Part shown: in pieces, positions 40,523-47,136 of the stretch
Numbering within the stretch: position 1 is the stretch's first letter
How the letters are laid out: each line of letters opens with the position of its first letter
Assembly (NCBI RefSeq): GCF_947631635.1
Contig: NZ_CANRMB010000009.1
Coordinates: 1-64,000, forward strand
Source of the DNA: an uncultured Dysosmobacter sp.
GTDB taxonomy: Bacteria; Bacillota; Clostridia; Oscillospirales; Oscillospiraceae
Reading direction: 5' to 3'
DNA length: 64,000 bases
Notes under the pieces: generated by a model
Databases searched by the model: none
What the model was told of the DNA's origin: nothing
Seen by the model: the letters and a program-made list of their open reading frames with translations, nothing else
Position numbers and translations under genes: made by a program

Positions 40523-40664
40523 GGACGCTTTCTCTTATACAAAATAATATATATATTTCGTCCCTTACTGACCCTTAACGTCCTATATAGCCCTATGTGT
40601 CACTGATAGCAGGGACGATAAGGGACGAAGTGTACACCGTTTTTTGTACGAGGGTAACGTCCCT
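40520..40664. other. Candidate replication origin with AGGGACG iterons
   Basis: Four full heptamers AGGGACG or complement are at 40521, 40559 (complement), 40611, 40621 and again at 40658 (complement), with a partial copy at 40579. A 25-bp AT-only-type stretch (about 40536-40557) sits between the first two. The location straight after the primase-helicase gene is where satellite and plasmid origins usually lie. No protein-coding frame is supported here. Confidence 0.55.
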
Positions 40665-40688
40665 CTTGAATTTGAAAGGAGAAAAATC

Positions 40689-40979
40689 ATGGAAAACACC
40701 AACAATATCACCGGCATCAAGGCGGAGTGCAGCATGGTCCTCACCATGACCCCGATGGAGGTGGACGCAATCAGTCTGGCCCTGGTGGTGGGCCTGGATG
40801 AATTGAAGTCGATCAACAGCACCGCTATCAAGCAGTTTGAACGGTATGCCCCTGGAAGTGAGGAGCAGCACAAAGCGTGCTCTAACCTGATGAAGTATCT
40901 GATTTATCAGAGCATCATGGAATCCGCGCTGGAGTGCGTTAGCGATTTCCAGAAGCGCCAGGAGGAGGCGGAAGCATGA
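40689..40979 (+). CDS. Small phage-type protein, 96 aa
   Basis: A mostly helical, acidic protein (GIKAECSMVLTMTPMEVDAI; C-terminal FQKRQEEAEA). AAAGGAG precedes the ATG at 40689; the track to 40644 has no ribosome site. Unknown function; it is the first gene after the origin and overlaps the next by ATGA. Confidence 0.65.
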   Translation: MENTNNITGIKAECSMVLTMTPMEVDAISLALVVGLDELKSINSTAIKQFERYAPGSEEQHKACSNLMKYLIYQSIMESALECVSDFQKRQEEAEA

Positions 40980-41281
40980 GCTACTACAAGATCTGTCCCC
41001 GCTGTGGGGCGCACCTGGACCCCGGCGAAGTCTGCGATTGCCAGAAGAATTTAAGGGATCGGCTCAAAGAGGAGGTTTTGAGCCTGACGGAGGAAGAGTG
41101 TGCTATGTTGCTACAAGCATGGAAGCTGCACAGGGCACACCCTGAATTGTCCAATCAAGAGTGTGTAGAAAAAGCCGCCCAGGGCGCTACCAACACCCAG
41201 GACGGCAAGGCGGAACAGGTTCTGACGGGCCTAAATTCCGCCTCCATCATACCAACAACGGGGGAGGTTCGTCAAGTATGA
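40976..41281 (+). CDS. Zinc-ribbon phage protein, 101 aa
   Basis: MSYYKICPRCGAHLDPGEVCDCQ: a four-cysteine ribbon (C7, C10, C20, C22) followed by a helical region (LKEEVLSLTEEECAMLLQA). Similar ribbons are common in clostridial prophage early regions. Starts by ATGA overlap. Role unknown, probably nucleic-acid binding. Confidence 0.7.
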   Translation: MSYYKICPRCGAHLDPGEVCDCQKNLRDRLKEEVLSLTEEECAMLLQAWKLHRAHPELSNQECVEKAAQGATNTQDGKAEQVLTGLNSASIIPTTGEVRQV

Positions 41282-41427
41282 ATTTTGAAGGAATGACCAG
41301 GGAGGAGCTACTGCAAGAGGCGCTACAGTGTATCTTGCTGCTGACCGATGAACAACTCGGCAGAGTCCTTGAACAATGCGAGGAGGAGTTTGACAAAGAA
41401 TGGAAAGATATGAAGATTACTACATAA
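41278..41427 (+). CDS. Small acidic helical protein, 49 aa
   Basis: MNFEGMTREELLQEALQCIL then acidic helices (EQLGRVLEQCEEEFDKEWKD). Starts by ATGA overlap with the zinc-ribbon gene. No family recognised; could be an anti-repressor or a small regulatory protein. Confidence 0.6.
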   Translation: MNFEGMTREELLQEALQCILLLTDEQLGRVLEQCEEEFDKEWKDMKITT

Positions 41428-41555
41428 TAAAGGCTTACAACCAACTCACAGAGAAGAACAAGCGCAAGGTAGACGATCTGATCCGAGCTCTTTTGGACTC
41501 ACAGTTACCCACTTACGCCCCCAGTAGGACGAAGCGGGGGCGGTACCAGTATTGA
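41400..41555 (+). CDS. Small basic phage protein, 51 aa
   Basis: MERYEDYYIIKAYNQLTEKN, then a basic end TKRGRYQY. ATG at 41400 overlaps the preceding gene by 28 bp; the stop at 41553 is just before the ribosome site of the next gene. Consistent phase and packing suggest it is real. Unknown function. Confidence 0.55.
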   Translation: MERYEDYYIIKAYNQLTEKNKRKVDDLIRALLDSQLPTYAPSRTKRGRYQY

Positions 41556-41566
41556 GGAGGTGCCTT

Positions 41567-41749
41567 TTGAAGATCACCGTAGCATACATCCCCGAAGAAG
41601 AGCCGGAGGCTGCCGCTGTCGCGGCGGCTATCCGCTCCATAAATCCCGGCATTACAGCCCGCAAAAGTGAGCGGCATCCCCCATTTAGGCACCTGTATTT
41701 GACCACTAGGAAGCCGAAAAAATGTTGTAATTCCAACGAATCCGCTTGA
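41567..41749 (+). CDS. Small phage protein, 60 aa
   Basis: A TTG start with GAGGAGG 6 bp upstream. LKITVAYIPEEEPEAAAV and the KSERHPPFRHLYLTTRKPKK block resemble a small protein found in clostridial phage early regions. The stop overlaps the -35 box of the next promoter. Function unknown. Confidence 0.65.
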   Translation: MKITVAYIPEEEPEAAAVAAAIRSINPGITARKSERHPPFRHLYLTTRKPKKCCNSNESA

Positions 41750-41775
41750 CATACCCCCGATAGCTATGGTACAAT
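41746..41775 (+). promoter_or_regulatory. Late promoter upstream of the scaffold gene
   Basis: TTGACA (41746-41751), 18 bp, TACAAT (41770-41775). It starts the attenuator RNA and the capsid genes. Confidence 0.75.
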
Positions 41776-41781
41776 TGTTCT

Positions 41782-41872
41782 AGTGAAATAGGCATGAGTA
41801 CCGCCCGCAGGGGTTAGCCGTCAAATGATTGAGGCATGGGAAACGATTTCAACATCGTTCTCATGCCTTTTT
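41782..41872 (+). ncRNA. Attenuator or small RNA before the capsid genes
   Basis: The terminator stem (41832-41838 with 41862-41868, plus 42-47 with 54-59) is followed by T5. Its 3' arm CTCATGCCT (41860-41868) is also perfectly complementary to AGGCATGAG at 41790-41798, so the RNA can fold two ways. This suggests a terminator/antiterminator switch, or an sRNA closed by the longer stem. It contains GGTTAGCC, also found in the closing stem of the 37-kb RNA. No known riboswitch class is recognised. Confidence 0.6.
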
Positions 41873-41987
41873 CTTATCCCTGACGGCGGAGGTCTTTCCG
41901 GGCTTGCGGCCATGCCCTTTCTCCTTTCCGCCTCCGTCATCAGGGAGTCTATCAAGCCGAACTCACGGCGTTAAACGGAGGTACACT

Positions 41988-42440
41988 ATGAGCGAAGAAA
42001 CCAAGACCACAACTACCGAACAGCCCACCACTCCCACCCCGGAGGACAAAGGGGGACAGGGCGAAAAAATGTTTACACAAGATGAAGTAAACCGTATCGT
42101 CTCTGAACGGTTGGCCCGTGAGAGAGCAAAGGCAGAGCCGAAAGAGGACGAACGAGAAACGGCGCTCAGAGAGCGCGAGAAGGCTTTGGAGGCCCGCGAA
42201 TCAAAATACAAATGCGCTGATTATCTGAAAGAGATCAACGTTGCAGCGGAATGTGCAGACGATCTGATGGAGGCTCTGGATACCGCTGATTTTGATAAAT
42301 TCAAGGCGGTCATGGGTAAGCTGGGCAAGTACTTTGTTGTACGAACCACAGAGCATGGCGCACCGCCCCCGGCAAATCCTCCCACTTTCTATAAAAGCGG
42401 AGATGAAGAGATTGCCCGCGCCTTCAAGCCTAAGATTTAA
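41988..42440 (+). CDS. Phage capsid scaffolding protein (DUF4355-like)
   Basis: 150 residues: Thr/Pro-rich start, acidic middle (MFTQDEVNRIVSERLARERA then KAEPKEDERETALREREKAL), a helical region and a C-terminal YFVVRTTEH. The coiled-coil form directly before a major capsid gene is the standard scaffold position. It assembles the procapsid and is absent from mature heads. GGAGG lies 9 bp before the ATG. Confidence 0.8.
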   Translation: MSEETKTTTTEQPTTPTPEDKGGQGEKMFTQDEVNRIVSERLARERAKAEPKEDERETALREREKALEARESKYKCADYLKEINVAAECADDLMEALDTADFDKFKAVMGKLGKYFVVRTTEHGAPPPANPPTFYKSGDEEIARAFKPKI

Positions 42441-42463
42441 TATTTTAGGAGTGATTTTATTTT

Positions 42464-43312
42464 ATGGCTATCAATCTGGTAACCAAATTTCTGCCCCATG
42501 TTGACGAGCAGTTCAAGAATGAATCTAAGCTGTCCATCCTGACCAACAATGACTTTGACTGGACCGGCGCACACACGATCAAGGTTTACAAGGTCAGCAC
42601 CAGCGCCATGAACGACTATGACCGCAACGGCACCGCCCGCCCCGACGAATGCAGTCGTTTCGGCCCTATCAAGGACTTGGACGCCGTTACGGAGGAGTTG
42701 ACCCTGACAAGGGACCGTTCTTTCACCTTCGCCATTGACAAGCTGGACAACGACGAGACCGCCCAGCAGGTGGCCGCCGCTTCTGCTCTGGCCCGCCAGG
42801 ATCGGGAGGTTGTCATCCCCGAAGTGGACAGCTACGTTTACGGCGTGATGGCGGCGAAGGCAGGTACAAAGGCCGCTGCCGTGGCTCTGACTGCGGAGAA
42901 CATCTATGACGAGATTCTGAAAGCCTCCGGTGCTCTGGACGATGCGGAGGTCCCCGAGACTGGCCGCGTGCTGCTGGTGACCCCCGCTACCTATGCCCTG
43001 ATGAAGAAGTCCCCGGATATCACCCTTGATTCCGATGTGGGCCAGGAGATGCGGCTCAAGGGCGTCATTGCCAATCTGGACGGCGCTCAGGTGGTGAAGG
43101 TTCCCGCTGTGCGTCTGCCTGCCGGTTTCGGCTTCATGCTGGCCCATCCTTCCGCAACTGTGGCCCCTGTGAAGCTGGAGGATTACCGGGCACACCAGGA
43201 CCCGCCCGGCATTTCCGGCAGCCTGGTAGAGGGCCGTATCTGCTATGATGCTTTTGTTCTGGACAACAAGGCAAAGGCAATCTACTATCAGCCTGTCAAC
43301 GCTGGCGCGTGA
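42464..43312 (+). CDS. Phage major capsid protein
   Basis: 282 residues. Starts MAINLVTKFLPHVDEQFKNE; the core contains VYKVSTSAMNDYDRNG, the helical EVDSYVYGVMAAKAGT, VLLVTPATYALMKKSPDI and the C-terminal FMLAHPSATVAPVKLEDY. Length and layout are those of HK97-fold capsid proteins of clostridial phages (P22-like class). It lacks a fused delta domain, consistent with the separate scaffold upstream. No protease, portal or terminase gene is present, so it would need a helper to make particles. Confidence 0.85.
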   Translation: MAINLVTKFLPHVDEQFKNESKLSILTNNDFDWTGAHTIKVYKVSTSAMNDYDRNGTARPDECSRFGPIKDLDAVTEELTLTRDRSFTFAIDKLDNDETAQQVAAASALARQDREVVIPEVDSYVYGVMAAKAGTKAAAVALTAENIYDEILKASGALDDAEVPETGRVLLVTPATYALMKKSPDITLDSDVGQEMRLKGVIANLDGAQVVKVPAVRLPAGFGFMLAHPSATVAPVKLEDYRAHQDPPGISGSLVEGRICYDAFVLDNKAKAIYYQPVNAGA

Positions 43313-43325
43313 TGATAGGGCACAA

Positions 43326-43363
43326 GGGGCGTGTGGGCAATAGCTCATACGCCCCGTCTGTTT
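43326..43363 (+). terminator. Terminator after the capsid gene
   Basis: A 10-bp stem GGGGCGTGTG with CATACGCCCC (one G-T pair), followed by a short T-run. Confidence 0.65.
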
Positions 43364-43373
43364 AGGTGATGAT

Positions 43374-43595
43374 ATGCAGAAGAAACGATTAAAAATGACC
43401 ACCAGCCGCGAGGTACGGCGGGCAGTCAACCGGATCACCAATATGTTATTGAATGGAGAGATTGACGCAAAGACCGCCAACGCTATTCTGTACGGATGTA
43501 ACGTCTGCCTGGGCGCTATTCGTGTTGACGATCAACAGGCCAAGCTGGACGAGCTGGAGAAGGTCATCAAGGATTTGGAGGAACATAGACGATGA
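43374..43595 (+). CDS. Small helical phage protein, 73 aa
   Basis: MQKKRLKMTTSREVRRAVNR, then a helical C-terminus ending LEKVIKDLEEHRR. AGGTG precedes the ATG. Overlaps the next gene. Unknown; possibly regulates packaging or late genes. Confidence 0.6.
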   Translation: MQKKRLKMTTSREVRRAVNRITNMLLNGEIDAKTANAILYGCNVCLGAIRVDDQQAKLDELEKVIKDLEEHRR

Positions 43596-43828
43596 ACATA
43601 CAGGACTTGGAACGCCGGGTAAATCTGCTGAAAGAGGAAAATCCTCTGTTCAGGTGTCATTATGCAGATGGCACAGTCATAACCATGACCGGGCATAATG
43701 CGTTGATCGCGGCGATCAAGGGTGAGCGGGACGGGGTGAAACTGCTGCAAGTAGAGCCGGAGGACCCATCGCAGGAAGGCGTGTGCGGCCTTGCAAATGC
43801 GCTGCTGACCGATGAGGAGGGTACATGA
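43592..43828 (+). CDS. Small phage protein, 78 aa
   Basis: MNIQDLERRVNLLKEENPLF, then FRCHYADGTVITMTGHNALIA. Starts by overlap with the previous stop and ends by overlap with the next start. No known domain. Confidence 0.6.
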   Translation: MNIQDLERRVNLLKEENPLFRCHYADGTVITMTGHNALIAAIKGERDGVKLLQVEPEDPSQEGVCGLANALLTDEEGT

Positions 43829-44044
43829 CACTGAAAGAACTAGAGCGCAGGATCAACCAACTGCGGACCCGCCCCCCTGGTGCTCTTGTGCCAGACTCTG
43901 GACGGTCAGGAACGGGAAATGAGTGTGCAGGAGTGCATGGAGACCGGCAGCGCCTTTATCCATGTTGTCAGCGGAAGTGATCTTGATGACCTGGATGAAC
44001 TTCTTGCCTATGAACTGAGAGGAATAAATACTTATGATGAGTAG
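43825..44044 (+). pseudogene. Small phage gene broken by a 1-bp frameshift at a C6 run
   Basis: From ATG 43825 the frame reads MTLKELERRINQLRTR then runs off into junk after a CCCCCC run near 43871-43876. The +1 frame continues sensibly: LVLLCQTLDGQEREMSVQEC and on to ELRGINTYDE, stop at 44042. The intact product would be about 72 residues and would resemble the neighbouring gene. A real mutation, a sequencing error or a programmed slip are all possible. Confidence 0.6.
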
Positions 44045-44267
44045 CTTTACCAATCGAATTGAAGCCTTGAAAGAGCGGATAGAACAGCAGAAGGCCATCT
44101 ATGCGCCGGAGTATATAGACCCCCTCAGTCAAAGTCTGCGGGCATTTTATGACGAGCTTGCAGCACTGGACGAGGAGGGCATCATGCGCCAGGCTCAGAA
44201 GATGGATTGTACTCCGGATATCGTGCGTAAGATGGCGCAGGATCATGCCTCGCCGGTGCGGCTCTAA
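44034..44267 (+). CDS. Small acidic phage protein, 77 aa
   Basis: MMSSFTNRIEALKERIEQQKA and a helical rest ending AQDHASPVRL. Last gene before the right att site; weak ribosome site GAGG. Possibly the accessory end of the capsid operon. Confidence 0.6.
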   Translation: MMSSFTNRIEALKERIEQQKAIYAPEYIDPLSQSLRAFYDELAALDEEGIMRQAQKMDCTPDIVRKMAQDHASPVRL

Positions 44268-44277
44268 TTTTCACAGG

Positions 44278-44298
44278 TGCAAGTCAGATGCACGTCAA
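44278..44298 (+). promoter_or_regulatory. Right arm-type integrase sites
   Basis: TGCAAGTCA at 44278 and TGCACGTCAA at 44289, matching the sites near the left end. They lie 38 bp from the att core. Confidence 0.55.
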
Positions 44299-44335
44299 AA
44301 ACGGCGAAGAACATTGATTTCAAAGGGCTTTACTG

Positions 44336-44384
44336 TGCCTTTTAAGCAGTGGGTCCGGGGTTCGAATCCCCGCCGGGTCACCAG
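44336..44384 (+). repeat. att repeat, right copy (partial tRNA-Lys)
   Basis: 49-bp perfect copy of the tRNA-Lys 3' end. It contains no full tRNA, as expected for attR. Confidence 0.95.
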
Positions 44385-44496
44385 CTCAGAAAAAGCCCTA
44401 AGGCGATGGAAAAAGCCTTAGGGCTTTTCTCATACGCCGGACGTGCTTTTTCTTCGCTTCCGGCCGCGACCCGCTCCGCTGGGCTCGCGGTCGGGG
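44382..44496 (+). repeat. tRNA-tail repeat, copy 2
   Basis: Follows the right att copy directly, so it is the original downstream tail of tRNA-Lys before the element inserted. About 115 bp similar to the tail of tRNA-Ser. Confidence 0.75.
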
Positions 44497-44546
44497 GGAG
44501 GGGGATGCGGCCTATTTGATTGAGAAATTGATTTTGGCCGCTTATT

Positions 44547-44660
44547 GCAGTTCAGAAAAGCTCTAAGGCGCTGAAAAGGCCTTAGGGCCTTTTCATACGC
44601 CGGATGTGCTTTTCCTTCGCTTCTACTGCGACCCGCTTCGCTGGTCTCATGGTTGGGTTT
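44547..44660 (+). repeat. tRNA-tail repeat, copy 3
   Basis: A more diverged third copy of the same repeat, about 50 bp further on, without a tRNA gene in front. Perhaps marks a lost or moved tRNA gene. Confidence 0.65.
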
Positions 44661-44917
44661 AGGCGGACAGGGGCGGTTTTTGAAACAGTTTTATGACTGT
44701 TTTGAACGCAGCAAAGAGACTCCATCGCGGTGCTGCCGTGAGGTGTTCCAACTTTGGAAAAGGATCGTGTGACCTGTAATTTCCTTAACAGCTGCGGGAA
44801 TGGGTAGGAGCTATGAGGACTCCAATGAGAAAATGCGCTTTCACTGCAAAGAACCCTGCGGCAGGACTGGCTTTTTTATGACCCGGGCAGACAGACGATG
44901 ACGGATTTTCCAGGGGA
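44661..44917. other. Non-coding stretch before the CAP gene
   Basis: No supported ORF or RNA. A weak hairpin near 44860 may end the minus-strand CAP gene transcript. Confidence 0.4.
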
Positions 44918-45526
44918 TCAGCCGATGAACATCTGTGTCCAGTAATTGCCTTGGGCGACATAGCCCACGCCGATCTGCGTATATGAGGCGTTCAGGATAT
45001 TGGCGCGGTGTCCGCTGGAATTCATCCATCCGTTGACGACCGCCTGCGGAGTGGAATACCCCATGGCAATATTTTCACCAGCGGTGCGGTAGGACAGGCC
45101 GAAGGCCTTAATCATCTGGAAGGGGGTGCCGTATGTGGGGCTGGTGTGGGAAAAATAGCGCTTATCCAGCATGTCCTGGGACTTATACCGGGCAACCCTG
45201 GAGAGCTCCCAGTTTTCAGCCAGAGGCTTCAGACCGTTTTGCCGCCGGATTTCGTTTACCAAGCGGACGACCTCGGCTTCAAAGCTGGCGGCCTTGCTGT
45301 CGGTTTGGGGAATGTTCAGGACTTGACCGGGATAAATCAGGTCCGGATTGCTGATCTGCGGATTGGCGTGGATGATTTCGCTGGTGCCCACCTGGTACTT
45401 GACAGCCAGCTTCCACATGGTATCGCCCTGAGCGACGGTGTGGGTAAGACCTGCGGCCTGAGCGGCAGGGGTCAAAAGGGCCCCGGTCAGGGCCGCTGTC
45501 AGAAGAAATACACGGAATGGTTTCAT
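44918..45526 (-). CDS. Secreted LysM-CAP domain protein
   Basis: 202 residues. Signal peptide (FLLTAALTGALLTPAAQAAG, cleavage near 24), a LysM peptidoglycan-binding domain (HTVAQGDTMWKLAVKY to YPGQVLNIP, about 28-75), and a CAP/SCP-like domain with VNEIRRQNGLKPLAEN, FSHTSPTYGTPFQM, AGENIAMGY and SGHRANILNASYTQIGVGY. It resembles SafA/YkwD-like envelope or spore-coat proteins. GGAGG lies 10 bp before the ATG. Monocistronic. Confidence 0.9.
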   Translation of the reverse strand: MKPFRVFLLTAALTGALLTPAAQAAGLTHTVAQGDTMWKLAVKYQVGTSEIIHANPQISNPDLIYPGQVLNIPQTDSKAASFEAEVVRLVNEIRRQNGLKPLAENWELSRVARYKSQDMLDKRYFSHTSPTYGTPFQMIKAFGLSYRTAGENIAMGYSTPQAVVNGWMNSSGHRANILNASYTQIGVGYVAQGNYWTQMFIG

Positions 45527-45561
45527 GATATACCTCCTTTTATTCGGGAACGGAAGAAATA

Positions 45562-45590
45562 GAGAGCCCCGCTTCCGCGGGGCTCTCCGA
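45562..45590. terminator. Terminator of the Cys-rich microgene
   Basis: A perfect 11-bp stem (45562-45572 with 45577-45587). Serves the minus-strand microgene that ends 11 bp upstream. Confidence 0.8.
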
Positions 45591-45598
45591 AGTAAAAA

Positions 45599-45673
45599 TC
45601 AGCAGCCCAGGCCGAAGGTCTGGCAGAGCATCTGCAGCAAGGCGCTGCAATCCAAATTGCTGAAACAGAACAT
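45599..45673 (-). CDS. 24-residue cysteine-rich microprotein
   Basis: MFCFSNLDCSALLQMLCQTF then GLGC. Four cysteines in 24 residues, mostly hydrophobic. AAAGGAGG is 9 bp before the ATG, a consensus promoter lies upstream and a strong terminator right after, so it is a complete, independent transcription unit. I do not recognise the family. It could be a membrane-active or metal-binding peptide, or a precursor. Confidence 0.55.
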   Translation of the reverse strand: MFCFSNLDCSALLQMLCQTFGLGC

Positions 45674-45716
45674 GAATATAGCCTCCTTTATGTGTTTCCC
45701 TTGCAAGGATGATACG

Positions 45717-45745
45717 ATTGTAACCGATTTGTAACTATTTTGCAA
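45717..45745 (-). promoter_or_regulatory. Promoter of the microgene
   Basis: On the minus strand TTGCAA (45740-45745), 17 bp, TACAAT (45717-45722). Confidence 0.75.
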
Positions 45746-45899
45746 ATGCAATACCTGGAAAGGGGCTGCCGGATGGATGTCATGAGGTCTCCCTTTTACC
45801 TTTGGTGTTGCGGCTGCTCTATTCTCCAAATTTCCTGTCAAAATGCCTAAAGGAGCCGCTAACCATCGTGGATAACGGCCCCTATAAATGAAAAGTTGT

Positions 45900-46388
45900 C
45901 TAAGCAAGAAAATACAAAACCTCTCTTATCTCTTTTCCGCCGATGTTATCATCCATAAATACTTCCGAATCAATAAATCCGTTTTTTTCATAAAATTTTC
46001 TTGCCCTATGATTATCCGCCAAAACCCATAAAAGCACTTTATTAAATCCACATTGCTTTAATTCCTCCATACATTTGTTAAGCAATAACCTACCATATCC
46101 TTTTCCAATGTAGTCGGGCAGAAAATATATGGAAACAACTTCTCCGTAATCGCTATACTTTTCCCATCTTGATTTACAAAAACTGACGGTACCTATAATT
46201 CTCCCACATTCTATTAGAACAAGGCTGTTCAGACCGACTTTATTGATACTGTTAGCCCATTGTCCCGTTGGAATACTGTCTAGGTAATCTTGAGGAATCA
46301 TGCCCTTATATGCGTATTTCCAACTACTTTCATATATTTTGCTTATTTCAAGAGGATCATCATCTTTAGTGATGTATCTGATCTCCAT
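45900..46388 (-). CDS. GNAT family N-acetyltransferase (cassette B passenger)
   Basis: 162 residues. GNAT motifs: IYESSWKYAYKGMIPQDYLD, VSIYFLPDYIGKGYGRLLLN (acetyl-CoA loop G-K-G-Y-G-R), and NHRARKFYEKNGFIDSE near the C-terminus. It acetylates an amine on an unknown substrate. AAGGAG lies 8 bp before the ATG at 46388; the open frame continues upstream across the promoter and is not used. AT-rich compared with the neighbours. Confidence 0.85.
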   Translation of the reverse strand: MEIRYITKDDDPLEISKIYESSWKYAYKGMIPQDYLDSIPTGQWANSINKVGLNSLVLIECGRIIGTVSFCKSRWEKYSDYGEVVSIYFLPDYIGKGYGRLLLNKCMEELKQCGFNKVLLWVLADNHRARKFYEKNGFIDSEVFMDDNIGGKEIREVLYFLA

Positions 46389-46424
46389 TACAACAACTCC
46401 TTGAATACCGATTTGCTGCTCTGG

Positions 46425-46453
46425 AGTATAGCACGGCAAATTTTAAATTTCAA
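46425..46453 (-). promoter_or_regulatory. Cassette B promoter
   Basis: On the minus strand TTGAAA (46448-46453), 17 bp, TATACT (46425-46430). Same position and spacing as in cassette A. Confidence 0.8.
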
Positions 46454-46587
46454 TCTGTGGTTGGTAAGATCGCCGAAGTTATATCCTAGCAACACTTAAG
46501 ATAAAAGGGAGTATGGGGCAAAAAGATTGTATCCGGCGCTCGAATTGTGATATGATAGAAGCAACTCAGACACGCGAGGTGTTTTCC

Positions 46588-47091
46588 ATGTATGATGAAT
46601 TGACAGAAGTTGATATCAAGAAGATGCAGGAGGAGATCGACCACCGGGTGCGGGTGCTCCGGCCCCAGCTGATCGAGGAAGTTCAGACCGCCCGGGCATT
46701 CGGCGATCTCAGCGAAAACTTTGAATATAAGTGTGCCAAACAGGCCAAAAACCGCAATGAGAGCCGTATCCGGTATCTGGAGCGGATGATCCGGACCGCC
46801 AAGGTCATCGAGGTCAAGCCCCAGGAGGATGTGGTGGGCCTGTTTGATAAGGTGACGATCTTCAATGAGATGGTGAAAAAGGAAATGACCATCCAGATCG
46901 TTACCACGCTCCGGCAGGACGCGCTGAAAGGACTTATCAGCAAGGAGTCCCCGGTGGGCAAGTCTCTGATGGGCCGCAAGGTGGGGGACCGGGTACAGGT
47001 AGAGGTCAATCCGCAGCTGAAATACTTTGTAGAGGTCCGGGCCATTGAAAAGGGCAGGGACGACGAGAATATGGAGATCAGCGCCTATTAA
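46588..47091 (+). CDS. greA: Transcription elongation factor GreA/GreB family
   Basis: 167 residues. The N-terminal coiled coil includes EEIDHRVRVLRPQLIEEVQT and ARAFGDLSENFEYKCAKQAK (acidic DLSEN tip that enters the polymerase channel); the C-terminal FKBP-like domain contains ESPVGKSLMGRKVGDRVQVE. It rescues stalled RNA polymerase by transcript cleavage. ATG at 46588 follows GCGAGGTG; the longer frame crosses cassette B. Confidence 0.9.
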   Translation: MYDELTEVDIKKMQEEIDHRVRVLRPQLIEEVQTARAFGDLSENFEYKCAKQAKNRNESRIRYLERMIRTAKVIEVKPQEDVVGLFDKVTIFNEMVKKEMTIQIVTTLRQDALKGLISKESPVGKSLMGRKVGDRVQVEVNPQLKYFVEVRAIEKGRDDENMEISAY

Positions 47092-47126
47092 AAAACGAGG
47101 AGAGCGATGCTCTCCTCGTTTTTTCA
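47091..47126 (+). terminator. greA terminator, convergent with the liv operon
   Basis: A perfect stem AAAAAACGAGGAGAGC with its complement and a T-run, 3-nt loop. Confidence 0.9.
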
Positions 47127-47136
47127 CAGTATCATG

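Larger units (their letters stand above)
35817..44384. mobile_element. 8.5-kb integrated phage-satellite-like element in tRNA-Lys
   Basis: Bounded by perfect 49-bp direct repeats (35817-35865 and 44336-44384). Order: integrase, structured RNA/27-aa ORF, repressor, divergent Cro-like gene, excisionase-like HTH, primase-helicase, iteron-like origin, five small phage genes, attenuator RNA, scaffold, major capsid, four small genes. Terminase, portal, protease, tail, lysis and head-completion genes are absent. This matches phage-inducible island logic better than a full prophage. A prophage that has lost most late genes is the main alternative, but the ORFs are nearly all intact and tightly packed. 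Confidence 0.85.
45789..46511 (-). mobile_element. Non-autonomous promoter-bearing gene cassette, copy B
   Basis: Ends match copy A: left TCCCTTTTACC (45790) and the reverse complement of 46488-46510 also begins TCCCTTTTA. The conserved ends have the same sizes as in A (about 92 bp left including the hairpin, 86 bp right from -10 box to terminus), and the whole unit is about 720 bp in both. The gene between them is an unrelated acetyltransferase. The flanking octamers CATGAGGT and TATGGGGC differ by three transitions, as for an older duplication. Confidence 0.7.

Noticed and set aside
37237..41872. A trans-pairing between the 37-kb RNA and the 41.8-kb attenuator RNA through GGTTAGCC
   Set aside because: Only 8 bp of complementarity; too short to claim without expression or covariation evidence.
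44336..44384. A second tRNA-Lys gene at the right end of the element
   Set aside because: Only the 3' 49 bp are present; the D-arm and the 5' acceptor strand are missing, so it is an att copy.
35817..44384. Interpretation as a complete temperate prophage
   Set aside because: The 8.5-kb unit has no terminase, portal, tail, lysis or head-completion genes, so it cannot make virions alone.
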